Shown one piece after another: positions 9,801 through 18,008 of a stretch of DNA of 64,000 bases. This DNA comes from Clostridia bacterium (GTDB taxonomy: Bacteria > Bacillota > Clostridia > Christensenellales > UBA1242): positions 1-64,000 of the forward strand of contig JAEEMI010000019.1 in NCBI GenBank assembly GCA_016283155.1. The letters are read 5' to 3'. Below the pieces are notes generated by a model that was given only the letters and a program-made list of their open reading frames with translations, did no database searches and was not told where the DNA came from. Position 1 is the stretch's first letter. Every line of letters starts with the position of its first letter. A program made the translations under genes and the position numbers.

Positions 9801-10366
9801 GTAACATAGAAGGTTACATAAAGAATTATGAAACGATTATTGAATTGTTTGATGCGTTGAAAAATAACTTAAAAAATAGTGTCGAGGTCGTTGGTGGTGT
9901 TCAATCTAAAGAAGTGCAAGATTTGATTAAACAATATCAAGATTTGGAAGCTTCTTATGAGGAATTGTATCGAACCGAAGAATATATTAAGTATGATTTG
10001 GATGCTTTGGTCGCAATTAAAGAACGTGCTGAAGAATTATGGACTAAGGTTGATGGTGTGGTGGTTTTGGCTGATGTTAAATCAGCAATTAATGATTACG
10101 CAGCAGCATTGAACAATTTACAACCAAAGAATGTAACGGTCGATGAAGAAGAATCGACTGGGGAAAAAGAAAAAATTGTTAAAACATCGTCTGGTTCGGG
10201 AATTTCTCCAATAATTCTTGGTATTATTATTGTATCGATTTTAGGTGTCGGAGTTATTGGATATATTGGTGTTGATGTAATCGTTAATAAACATCGTGCG
10301 AAGATTAATGCTCAAAATGCTAAATCAAAACGTAAACGATATAAAGATGATGAAACGTATGTTTGA
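6893..10366 (+). CDS. Large surface protein: signal/TM, GLUG-like region, InlB B-type repeats, FIVAR-like helices, C-terminal TM plus basic tail
   Basis: Repeats 'YEFKGWRI...AIW' and 'YAFVGWFLENN...LYLYAGWI' (InlB B-repeat pattern), 'GGLVGANISSKIINSTLRDL' / 'YVGGLVGL' (GLUG-like), 'FKNAYDDANEALIANDATNANALLDNLKNTYAAL' (FIVAR-like), TM SPIILGIIIVSILGVGVIGYIGVDVIV then KSKRKRYK. Confidence 0.8.
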   Translation: MGARQKIINSWRYCTLSVLMVLAFFVMTIGFGVVDFGRVITSNLNFGTAAANSGEIDRYWVDLRSDSIAQTDVDQNGKTVWHIRTPAELAYMNYAITHEGSSGSTTDYSENIYVLENDINLNDLELNIVGETVFPYWTPIDIGNRGKNKNIKFNGNGYKIKGMRIKCDPEDTSSILNAGFFANMIGGTVENVIFENPEIVYEYVSASISENDPDRPRLPTDICIGVVAGEADSTYIHNVEITNPRITFTSIDVNAHNFYVGTAVGKLSNTTVFDSNNRISTINTMSPKKWGIDTVDINKTTIVNSSHITVNINHGHSTADTYGKATSLYFGGLVGANISSKIINSTLRDLSVTPNIADNVEGACYVGGLVGLSTQVAGDEHLIVAAGLYNNLLIDVNLGSITTTGIDKRYCGNLIGRVYAGGWVYNNIIVGGTMPYNHGTVDVNTVAYEKLWEQVTNSATMVCNDEHCVSHINGTLDPYFFDEQNNYIGDLNCVYTSSLLFEEPYVFCNTHQRIITLNSSAQQSEMIKYNFHFTGWDDPAYASFLNTPVYTPQAGDPLSKFQLVSSIIENGGYAYYAARGILQYEKGLTIPTDEENVSIEEEERAFNDLLAAVNQFRVLQHDNDNNELYLGDYFGKECPVIFKANDDDHPKLSTAYFEVENNWGSTNLSPDDYVENLTFQEIIRKPSDPVCEGYEFKGWRIKGWDQDGSNITDCPYKTYLDPNGAYYIFDRERILEPGRVFVAIWEVKKYSAAYMVREYSQDGQSYEDVPFANYPTEDNIPFGGTLKGPIQNPTSNQGYAFVGWFLENNLPEYGENANADLQWQFGQNGATMGVPENGNVLYLYAGWIDNFTMLRALLEDIKYIEYSINYAVYFNDTTGQNFKNAYDDANEALIANDATNANALLDNLKNTYAALRVDPKKLLNLPAFDESKTENSCPFLYDYNAYLSYITFKKTVEKYANADADDEVLSNIEGYIKNYETIIELFDALKNNLKNSVEVVGGVQSKEVQDLIKQYQDLEASYEELYRTEEYIKYDLDALVAIKERAEELWTKVDGVVVLADVKSAINDYAAALNNLQPKNVTVDEEESTGEKEKIVKTSSGSGISPIILGIIIVSILGVGVIGYIGVDVIVNKHRAKINAQNAKSKRKRYKDDETYV

Positions 10367-10413
10367 CACCTTTTTTAATTTAAATTTATTTGACAAAATT
10401 AGTAAAAATATGC

Positions 10414-10442
10414 TTTACAAAATATTTTATATGTTGTAATAT
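10414..10442 (+). promoter_or_regulatory. Putative promoter of the infA-rpmJ ribosomal operon
   Basis: TTTACA (10414-10419) - 17 bp - TAATAT (10437-10442). Confidence 0.55.
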
Positions 10443-10481
10443 GTTTGTTATTGTGGATTTATCAGCGGGGAGGAGCGGTTT

Positions 10482-10730
10482 TTGAGTAAAGTTGATGCGA
10501 TTGAGGTCGAGGGCATCGTCATTGAAGTTATGCGCAATGCAAAATTCAAAGTCAAGTTGTCCAATGGTCATATTATTATGGCTTACTTATCAGGAAAACT
10601 TTACAAGAATAACATTAAGGTCCTTGAAGGTGATGCGGTTAAGTTGGAAATTTCACCATATGATTTAAACAACGGCCGTATTACTTGGCGTAGTAAATCT
10701 GTAATTGATAACGGAGGAAATGGACAATGA
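10482..10730 (+). CDS. infA: Translation initiation factor IF-1
   Basis: [66 protein letters not shown] start with ggggaggag SD. Confidence 0.93.
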   Translation: MSKVDAIEVEGIVIEVMRNAKFKVKLSNGHIIMAYLSGKLYKNNIKVLEGDAVKLEISPYDLNNGRITWRSKSVIDNGGNGQ

Positions 10731-10861
10731 AAGTGAGAAGTGGAGTAAAACCAATTTGCAATAAATGCAAGGTTATTAAACGCGATGGCACTGTAATGGT
10801 TATTTGTGAAAATCCAAAACACAAGCAACGTCAACCGCGTCCGTCCAAATCACCGCGATAA
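10727..10861 (+). CDS. rpmJ: 50S ribosomal protein L36 (bL36), 44 aa, missing from the ORF track
   Basis: Translation [48 protein letters not shown] overlap with infA; C-x2-C and C/H zinc ligands. Confidence 0.93.
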   Translation: MKVRSGVKPICNKCKVIKRDGTVMVICENPKHKQRQPRPSKSPR

Positions 10862-10872
10862 GGCAGATTCTC

Positions 10873-10910
10873 GCGCACCCCGCGCGGCAATTTTGGGGTG
10901 TGCGCTTTTA
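10873..10910 (+). promoter_or_regulatory. GC-rich hairpin between rpmJ and rpsM (terminator/attenuator or r-protein leader candidate)
   Basis: GCGCACCCC-gcgcggcaatttt-GGGGTGTGCGC followed by TTTTATAAAT; strikingly GC-rich against an AT-rich background. Confidence 0.55.
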
Positions 10911-10935
10911 TAAATAATTAAAAAAGGAGAAAATA

Positions 10936-11307
10936 ATGGCAAGAATTAGTGGTGTGGATATACCAAAAGATAAATGCATTAAATATGCTTTAACGTATAT
11001 CTATGGCATTGGTGAAAAAACGGCAGATAAGATTTGTGCGGAATGTAAGGTTGACCCTACTGTACGTACTAAAGATGTGCCGGAAGCAAAAATTAACGAA
11101 ATCAGAACTTACATTGATAAGAATATTAAAACCGAAGGTGATTTGCGTCGTGAAGTATCTTTGGATATTAAACGTTTGACAGAAATCGGTTGTTACCGTG
11201 GTATTCGTCATCGTAAAGGTTTACCTGTTCGTGGTCAATCAACCAAACAAAATGCGCGCACGCGTAAAGGTCCAAAGAAAATGGTTATCAGGACCAAGGC
11301 ATCATAA
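10936..11307 (+). CDS. rpsM: 30S ribosomal protein S13
   Basis: [26 protein letters not shown]...[19 protein letters not shown] pattern. Confidence 0.95.
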   Translation: MARISGVDIPKDKCIKYALTYIYGIGEKTADKICAECKVDPTVRTKDVPEAKINEIRTYIDKNIKTEGDLRREVSLDIKRLTEIGCYRGIRHRKGLPVRGQSTKQNARTRKGPKKMVIRTKAS

Positions 11308-11326
11308 GGAGTTTAGGAGGAAATAA

Positions 11327-11743
11327 ATGGCAGAAGCAAAATCAAATGCACCGATGAAAAAAAAGCCAGCTACCAAGCGTAAACAAAAAAAGACGTTAAA
11401 CGCAAAAGGTAAGGCATACATCAATGCATCATTTAACAATACGATTGTAACTTTGACCGATGACCAAGGTAATGTAATTAATTGGGCTAGTGCTGGTGTC
11501 GCTGGTTTTAAAGGAAGTCGAAAATCAACTCCATTTGCAGCTCAAACTACTGCTGAAAAAGCAGCAGCTACGGCTAAGGAAATGGGATTATTAAAAGTCG
11601 ATGTCTTTGTTAAAGGCCCTGGAGCTGGTCGTGAAAATGCTATTCGGGCTCTTAACCAAGCAGGTTTAGAAGTGTTGTCGATTACTGATACTTCACCAGT
11701 TGCTCACAATGGTTGTCGACCACCTAAGAGAAGGAGGAAATAA
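11327..11743 (+). CDS. rpsK: 30S ribosomal protein S11
   Basis: [30 protein letters not shown]...[12 protein letters not shown]. Confidence 0.95.
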   Translation: MAEAKSNAPMKKKPATKRKQKKTLNAKGKAYINASFNNTIVTLTDDQGNVINWASAGVAGFKGSRKSTPFAAQTTAEKAAATAKEMGLLKVDVFVKGPGAGRENAIRALNQAGLEVLSITDTSPVAHNGCRPPKRRRK

Positions 11744-11745
11744 TT

Positions 11746-12366
11746 ATGGCAAAATATGTTGGACCAGATTGTCGTCTTTGCCGTCGTGAAGGCTGTAAAT
11801 TATTCTTAAAAGGCGAACGTTGTTTATCAGCTAAATGTGCAATGGAAAAACGTCCAGTTGTTCCAGGTCAACACGGTTTAGCTCGCAAGAAAGAAAAAGA
11901 ATATGGAACCCAGTTGCGTGAAAAACAAAAAGTAAAACGCGCATATGGTTTACAAGAAAAACAATTCCACGCTTTATATGAGAAAGCTGCTAATTCAAAA
12001 GGACGTACCGGTGATAATTTATTATCATATTTGGAACGTCGTTTGGATAATGTAGTTTATCGTATGGGAATTGCTGATAGTCGTAGTGAAGCTCGTCAAT
12101 TAGTTTCACACGGACACATTACTGTTAATGGTAATGCTGTTAATATTCCATCTTATTTAGTTGAAAAGGGCGATGTTATTGCAATTAAAGAAACTAAAAA
12201 AGATTTGGAAATTTTCAAGGTTTTGAAAGACCAAAAAATGAGTTTACCAAAGTGGTTGGAATTTTCGGGGGCAAAATTATCAGGTAAAATTTTGGAATTA
12301 CCAACTCGTGAAGATATCGATTTGAACATTCAAGAAAACTTGATTATTGAGCTGTATTCTAAATAA
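11746..12366 (+). CDS. rpsD: 30S ribosomal protein S4 (Cys-containing form)
   Basis: CRLCRREGCKLFLKGERC zinc-type N-terminus; S4 domain RLDNVVYRMG...VSHGHITVNG. Confidence 0.95.
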   Translation: MAKYVGPDCRLCRREGCKLFLKGERCLSAKCAMEKRPVVPGQHGLARKKEKEYGTQLREKQKVKRAYGLQEKQFHALYEKAANSKGRTGDNLLSYLERRLDNVVYRMGIADSRSEARQLVSHGHITVNGNAVNIPSYLVEKGDVIAIKETKKDLEIFKVLKDQKMSLPKWLEFSGAKLSGKILELPTREDIDLNIQENLIIELYSK

Positions 12367-12394
12367 AATGTAATTTGAAAGGGAGAAAATTATT

Positions 12395-13366
12395 ATGCTA
12401 AAAATGGAATTAATGAAACCGAAAATTACGGTTAACGAAAGTACTGGAGCAAAAAGTGCACACTTCATTATTGAACCATTGGAACGTGGTTATGGTACAA
12501 CCTTAGGAAATATGATTCGTCGCGTTACTTTGGGTAATTTACCTGGTACTGCTGTTACCGCGATTCGCATTAATGGTGTTAATAACGAGTTTTCAACAGT
12601 AAAAGGTGTAGTCGAAGATGTAACAGACATCGTATTAAATGTTAAAAGTTTGATTTTAAAAGCATTAACTGATGATTTAGATTATACAACTACAATGCAT
12701 ATTAACAAAAAAACTGCTGGTCCGATTTATGCAAAAGACATTGAGCACGACAGTCTGATTGAAATTTGTAATCCAGATTTAGTTATTGCTACTTTGGATA
12801 GTAATACCGAATTCAAAATGGAATTATCCGTTGCTCGTGGTCGTGGTTACGTCGTTGCTAAAGACCAAAAGGGTGCTCACGACAGTATTGGTTATATTGC
12901 TGTTGATAGTCTTTATAGTCCAGTTGTTAAATGCAATTACTTCGTTGAACCTAGTCGTGTTGGTGGTGATATGAACTATGACAAGTTGACGGTTGAATTA
13001 ACCACAAATGGCAGTGTTGAAGCAAAAGAGGTCGTTGCTTTAGCTGCAAAATTAATCCAAGACCATTTGACATTATTAATTAATATGGTTGAAGGTATGG
13101 CAGGACATAATACTTTTGTCGAAAGTAAAGAAGAGACTGTTGAAAAGATTTTTGAAACCAGTATTGAAGATATGGAACTTTCACCACGTAGTGCAAATTG
13201 CTTGAATCGTGCTAACATTAAAACAATTCGTGATTTAACAAGTAAATCTAAAGAAGATATGTTACGCGTTCGTAATTTGGGTTCAAAGAGTCTTGACGAA
13301 ATTATTTCAAAATTGGCAAGTCTTGGTCTGTCATTGCGATCATCAGAAGAGGAGGGGAACTTTTAA
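12395..13366 (+). CDS. rpoA: RNA polymerase subunit alpha
   Basis: FIIEPLERGYGTTLGNMIRRVTLGNLPG...; C-terminal RNLGSKSLDEIISKLASLGLSL. Confidence 0.95.
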   Translation: MLKMELMKPKITVNESTGAKSAHFIIEPLERGYGTTLGNMIRRVTLGNLPGTAVTAIRINGVNNEFSTVKGVVEDVTDIVLNVKSLILKALTDDLDYTTTMHINKKTAGPIYAKDIEHDSLIEICNPDLVIATLDSNTEFKMELSVARGRGYVVAKDQKGAHDSIGYIAVDSLYSPVVKCNYFVEPSRVGGDMNYDKLTVELTTNGSVEAKEVVALAAKLIQDHLTLLINMVEGMAGHNTFVESKEETVEKIFETSIEDMELSPRSANCLNRANIKTIRDLTSKSKEDMLRVRNLGSKSLDEIISKLASLGLSLRSSEEEGNF

Positions 13367-13875
13367 TGAAACCAGCAAAATTAGGACGCGAAACTTCACA
13401 ACATATGGCAATTTTGCGTAACCAAGTTTCAACTTTGTTTTGGACTGGTCGTGTTGCTACAACATATGCACGTGCAAAAGCTACAGCTGCATTGGCTGAA
13501 AAATATTTAACTTTGGCAATTAATACTTATGCTGATACCGTTACTACGGAAAAAGAATTTACTGATAATAAAGGTGTCAAAAGCAAACGTAAAGTTTTAG
13601 TTGATGGTCCAAAGAAATTGGCTGCTCGTCGTGAATTAATGGCTAATCTTTATGATTATCAAGAAATTCGTAGTAAAGATGAGAGCAAAAAAAGTTTCGA
13701 AAAACGTACACAACACATAAACCACCCTATTATTGAAAAAATCTTTAATGAATTAGCACCTAAATATGCTAAACGCATTAAGGAAACTGGTAGTGCAGGT
13801 GGTTATACCCGTGTATTAAAAACGGGTATTCGCAAAGGTGACGATGCGATGACAGCAATTGTTGAGTTAATTTAA
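13366..13875 (+). CDS. rplQ: 50S ribosomal protein L17
   Basis: LGRETSQHMAILRNQVSTL...GGYTRVLKTGIRKGDDAMTAIVELI. Confidence 0.93.
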   Translation: MKPAKLGRETSQHMAILRNQVSTLFWTGRVATTYARAKATAALAEKYLTLAINTYADTVTTEKEFTDNKGVKSKRKVLVDGPKKLAARRELMANLYDYQEIRSKDESKKSFEKRTQHINHPIIEKIFNELAPKYAKRIKETGSAGGYTRVLKTGIRKGDDAMTAIVELI

Positions 13876-14126
13876 CTAACTTCTTCAATTTGAACTTCAC
13901 CGCAAAGCACGTCATTATAAGAATAAGATAGACACGGAATTCGTTCTGTGTCTTTTTCTTTGTTTTTTAATCGAACAATAAAAACACTTGGAAAAGTGTT
14001 TTCGATGGTTCCAGCATATTTTGAAATCCTTTTACGACCACGACAAACTGACATTTTGATATCCTTTCCCAGCATCGCGTGAATTTTAGCTTTGATGATT
14101 TCAATTGATTGAGTTTTTTTACGCAT
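13872..14126 (-). CDS. veg: Veg family protein
   Basis: IEIIKAKIHAMLGKDIKMSVCRGRKRISKYAGTIENTFPSVFIVRL. Confidence 0.85.
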   Translation of the reverse strand: MRKKTQSIEIIKAKIHAMLGKDIKMSVCRGRKRISKYAGTIENTFPSVFIVRLKNKEKDTERIPCLSYSYNDVLCGEVQIEEVS

Positions 14127-14171
14127 ACATTAATTATTGCCCAAATATAATTTGTTATAGGGGGAAAAATT

Positions 14172-15698
14172 ATGATGGAAGTTTTGAAAGAAGATTTAGC
14201 CGAACGTGAATTAATTACATTGGATAATATTCAATTTAAGATGGAACACAAGGTGAATTTGCCTGAAAATGCTAAGAAATTAATTGGTGTAAATTGTCAA
14301 TTGTTAGGACAAAATGTGCAAATTAATGACAATGAAATTGTATTAAATGGTAGTTTAATCGTACGTTTAGTTTTTATTAACGAATTCGAGAAATTTGATA
14401 GTCAAGATATTACGGAAACATTTGAAAAGAAAGTTAGTATCAAAGATGGTAATGCTAATCAGTTCTTTGCGAATGTGACTTTAGTTGATAGTAATTGGCA
14501 ATTACAGGATAATCAAATTATTTTGGAAAATTTGTTGGCAGTAACAATACAAACCATTAAATCCCAAGATTTACAAATTGTTAGTGATTTAACAGGGGAT
14601 GTAGAAGTGCGCAAAACGGAACATCAGATTTTGACGTTTAATTCAGTCTTGCACGATAAATTTGAAATTGAAGAAAATGTTGAATTAGATACATTCTGTG
14701 AAGGTGTATTAGGTGTTGATGTCAATCCTAATCTAAAAGAGGTAGTCGCAAGTAGTGGTAAAATTAATCTAAAAGGTATGTTATCAGTAAATGTTTTAGG
14801 TGTGAAGACGGTTGAAAATGTCAGTGTTCCATATAATACAATACGTGAAATTGACTTTTCGAAGAGTATTATAATAAATGGAATTACAAGTGAAGATTTG
14901 GCCTGTGGTGTGGTTGTCGTGAATGCTGTTAATATGCACATCGAAAATACTCAGAACGGTGCGGTGTTGACTCTAAAATTAGAATTGATGTTTAATGGTT
15001 GTGTATATAGTAACCACAAATTTAATACAGTTGTTGATGCGATTTCTTTTGATAAAGAACTTACTTTTCAAACGACACAAGCAAACTGTATTGAAGTTTT
15101 GCCACAGGTTAATACAACTATTGATATTGAGAATAATATTAATTTGGCTTCAAATATGCCGTATATATCGCATGTCTTATCGGTTGATGGTGCGCGAATT
15201 AATCGTTTACAGGTTAGTGCGGCCGATGGTAAGACAATCTTAGAAGGTGTTTTAGCAGTTAATTTGTTATTAGAAAATGAAGAACATTTATTAATTGGTA
15301 ATTGCTATGAAGTTCCGTTTCAAACGCATATTCGGATGGATAATTTAGATCGTGACTATGAGGTTAGTGCAGTTGTTGTTCCCTTAACGGTTAATGCTAA
15401 AGCACGTCGTGGTGTTGAATTGTTGATTGATGCTCAATTAAGCGTAGTTGTGCAAGCAAACACAAAGAAAAAAATTACTGTTGTTAATAATTTGGAAGAG
15501 GGTGCACCGAAAACTGATGATGGTAGTGCAATTCGTATTTATATCATTGGGGATAAAGAAAGTCTTTGGGATTTAGCTAAACGTACAAATCTTAGTAGTG
15601 CGGCTTTGTTACAACAAAATCCCAACCTTGAAAATGGTTGTACTCCTGGTGAACGCATTGTGGTTTATCGACACGAAAATGTTAATTTATCTTTGTAA
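14172..15698 (+). CDS. SPOCS (DUF3794) repeats plus C-terminal LysM; SipL-like spore morphogenesis protein
   Basis: Repeated beta-rich SPOCS-like units (LDTFCEGVLGVDVNPNLKEVVASSGKINLKGMLSVNVLG) and LysM IYIIGDKESLWDLAKRTNLSSAALLQQNPNLENGCTPGERIVVYR; next to veg. Confidence 0.85.
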   Translation: MMEVLKEDLAERELITLDNIQFKMEHKVNLPENAKKLIGVNCQLLGQNVQINDNEIVLNGSLIVRLVFINEFEKFDSQDITETFEKKVSIKDGNANQFFANVTLVDSNWQLQDNQIILENLLAVTIQTIKSQDLQIVSDLTGDVEVRKTEHQILTFNSVLHDKFEIEENVELDTFCEGVLGVDVNPNLKEVVASSGKINLKGMLSVNVLGVKTVENVSVPYNTIREIDFSKSIIINGITSEDLACGVVVVNAVNMHIENTQNGAVLTLKLELMFNGCVYSNHKFNTVVDAISFDKELTFQTTQANCIEVLPQVNTTIDIENNINLASNMPYISHVLSVDGARINRLQVSAADGKTILEGVLAVNLLLENEEHLLIGNCYEVPFQTHIRMDNLDRDYEVSAVVVPLTVNAKARRGVELLIDAQLSVVVQANTKKKITVVNNLEEGAPKTDDGSAIRIYIIGDKESLWDLAKRTNLSSAALLQQNPNLENGCTPGERIVVYRHENVNLSL

Positions 15699-17609
15699 AG
15701 TTAAAGCATTAATTACTACACAAATTGAACTTAAACTCATTGCGCTAGCAGCAATCATTGGATTTAAAGTTAAATGCAAAAATGGATATAAAATTCCGGC
15801 GGCTAATGGTATTCCTAATAGATTATAAATGAATGCCCAAAATAAACCACGTTTAATATTTCGTACTGTGCGATGACTAAGTTTAATTGCTGTGACTAGG
15901 TCAGTAAGCGAATTCTTAATTAACACGATGTCTGCTGTTTCAATAGCAATATCTGTTCCACTGCCAATTGCCACGCCAATGTTAGCAATCTTTAGAGCCG
16001 GAGAATCATTGATACCATCACCAACCATTAAAATGTGATGTCCATTTTTCTGTAACGCAGTAATAATTTGATATTTTTCTGTCGGTAACACATTAGCAAT
16101 AACTTGATTGATACCAACTTTTTTAGCGAACGCTGTAGCAGTGGTTTGATTGTCACCGGTTAACATAATAACGTGTAAACCCATCTTTTTTAAGCATTGA
16201 ATGGCATTAATGCTATCTGGGCGAATGGTATCGGCTAAAGCTACCGCACCAAGAAGTTTGTCGGTAGTGGCACATAGAATTGTGGTTTTGCCTTCTTGTG
16301 CATATTGTTCAGTTAGTTCAATTGCTTTTTGGCGGTCTGTTTGATGTAGGTAAGGGGCAATGAATTTGGCATTGCCTAGATAAATTGGGCGATTACCAAG
16401 ATTGGCTTGAATACCTTGTCCAGGAGTTTCACGAAAATGATTAATGTCAAGATAAACGCGTTTGTTACCATATGCCGTAACAATCGCTTTAGCTAACGGA
16501 TGTTCACTGTAACGTTCAATGCTAGCATAAAATTGTAATAAATTTATTTGATTTAAATTTGCTTGCAACGAAAGGATATCGGTTATTTTAAATGTACCAT
16601 TGGTTATGGTGCCAGTTTTATCAAGAATTACTGTATCAATTCGATTAAGATTTTCTAGATGAGTGGCATCTTTAAATAGAATTCCAGCAGTTGCGCCTTT
16701 GCCAGTGGCAATCATTATTGCAAGTGGGGTAGCCAATCCTAAGGCACACGGACAAGAAATTACTAAAACACTGATGCTAAAATTAAAGGCTAAAGAAAAA
16801 TCGCGACTGATTAATAACCAAATTATTAATGTAATCAGCGCGATGCTAATTACAATTGGTACAAAAATTCCACTAACTTTATCGGCTAAACGGGCGATGG
16901 GGGCTTTTGAGTTACTTGCTTGGTTAACAATTTGAATAATTTGTGATAAAGTGGTATCTTTTCCAACTCTAGTGGCTTGAAAAGTAAATGTGCCATTTTC
17001 GTTAGTGGTGGCGGCAATGACAGTGTCGCCGACTTTTTTTGTGACAGGTAAACTTTCGCCAGTAATGGTAGCTTGATTTAATAAACCAGTCCCGTTAATT
17101 ATGACACCATCGACGGGAATAATATCACCTGGCTTTATTAAAATAATGTCATTTAATGATAAAGCATCAATTGCAATGTTTTGTGGCCTTCCATTTTTAA
17201 TGATGGTGCAGTTTTTTGGTGCTAATTGAATTAATTGTTCAAGGGCTTTTGATGTGCGAACTTTGGCTCTTGATTCAAAATATTTCCCTAATGATACTAA
17301 AGTGATAATAGTTGCAGCACTTTCAAAATATAGATTATGATTGATGTGTTGACCCAGAATAATTAAGATTATGACGACAATACCATAGATGTAAGTAGCG
17401 CTGGTGCTAAGGGCAACTAATGTATCCATATTGGGTACAAATTTGAAAAGTGCTTGGTATCCACGTGTAAAAAATTGGTAGTTTAAAATTAAAATTATTG
17501 AAGTAATACATAATTGGATAATTCCAAAAAGAATTAAATGATTTGTGCTGTGCATTGTTAACATTGCAAAAATCATTAGTGGTAGCCATAATGTTATAGA
17601 AATTATCAA
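15687..17609 (-). CDS. copA: Copper-translocating P-type ATPase (CopA) core; joins the HMA ORF by a -1 frameshift
   Basis: VISCPCALGLATPLAIM, DKTGTIT, MVGDGINDSPAL; only a TTG and no SD at the apparent start; upstream codons in this frame read SKKKLIK-LIISITLWLPLM. Confidence 0.9.
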   Translation of the reverse strand: MIISITLWLPLMIFAMLTMHSTNHLILFGIIQLCITSIILILNYQFFTRGYQALFKFVPNMDTLVALSTSATYIYGIVVIILIILGQHINHNLYFESAATIITLVSLGKYFESRAKVRTSKALEQLIQLAPKNCTIIKNGRPQNIAIDALSLNDIILIKPGDIIPVDGVIINGTGLLNQATITGESLPVTKKVGDTVIAATTNENGTFTFQATRVGKDTTLSQIIQIVNQASNSKAPIARLADKVSGIFVPIVISIALITLIIWLLISRDFSLAFNFSISVLVISCPCALGLATPLAIMIATGKGATAGILFKDATHLENLNRIDTVILDKTGTITNGTFKITDILSLQANLNQINLLQFYASIERYSEHPLAKAIVTAYGNKRVYLDINHFRETPGQGIQANLGNRPIYLGNAKFIAPYLHQTDRQKAIELTEQYAQEGKTTILCATTDKLLGAVALADTIRPDSINAIQCLKKMGLHVIMLTGDNQTTATAFAKKVGINQVIANVLPTEKYQIITALQKNGHHILMVGDGINDSPALKIANIGVAIGSGTDIAIETADIVLIKNSLTDLVTAIKLSHRTVRNIKRGLFWAFIYNLLGIPLAAGILYPFLHLTLNPMIAASAMSLSSICVVINALTLQR

Positions 17610-17614
17610 TTTAA

Positions 17615-17869
17615 TTAGTTTTTTTTTACTGGTTTTTTATTTGGTGGTAGGTTGGTGCTATTGTTACGTTCAGTAGCTCCGTAACCAATACTGGTAACTT
17701 TATCAATAATTGATTGGTCAGTAATATTATCATCACATTCTAGTGTCATTGTTGCAGAAACTAAATTAACGTTGACATTTCGAACACCTTTCATTTTACT
17801 GACGGCTTTTTGAATGTTGTGTTGACAACTAGCGCAAGCCATACCGGTAATATCAAATTCGCGATACAT
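17615..17869 (-). CDS. HMA (copper-binding) domain ORF; N-terminal domain of CopA or standalone chaperone
   Basis: MYREFDITGMACASCQHNIQKAVSKMKGV...; GMxCxxC motif; ends AAA AAA AAC TAA. ATG 17869 is preferred over the TTG at 17938. Confidence 0.9.
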   Translation of the reverse strand: MYREFDITGMACASCQHNIQKAVSKMKGVRNVNVNLVSATMTLECDDNITDQSIIDKVTSIGYGATERNNSTNLPPNKKPVKKN

Positions 17870-17875
17870 ATTTTC

Positions 17876-17904
17876 TTTATAATACCTTATGATTAAATTG
17901 TAAA
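17876..17904 (-). promoter_or_regulatory. Putative leaderless promoter of HMA/copA
   Basis: Minus strand TTTACA (17899-17904) - 17 bp - TATAAA (17876-17881) - 6 nt - ATG 17869. Confidence 0.6.
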
Positions 17905-17931
17905 GTTTTTTGCAAAACTCTACTTGTAATA

Positions 17932-17960
17932 TTGACAAATATCGCCATTTTTGCTATCAT
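17932..17960 (+). promoter_or_regulatory. Promoter of coiled-coil gene
   Basis: TTGACA (17932-17937) - 17 bp - TATCAT (17955-17960). Confidence 0.65.
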
Positions 17961-18008
17961 TAATGCTGATATCTTGGCAAAAAATAAATAAGATAATTGA
18001 GGGGAAAA

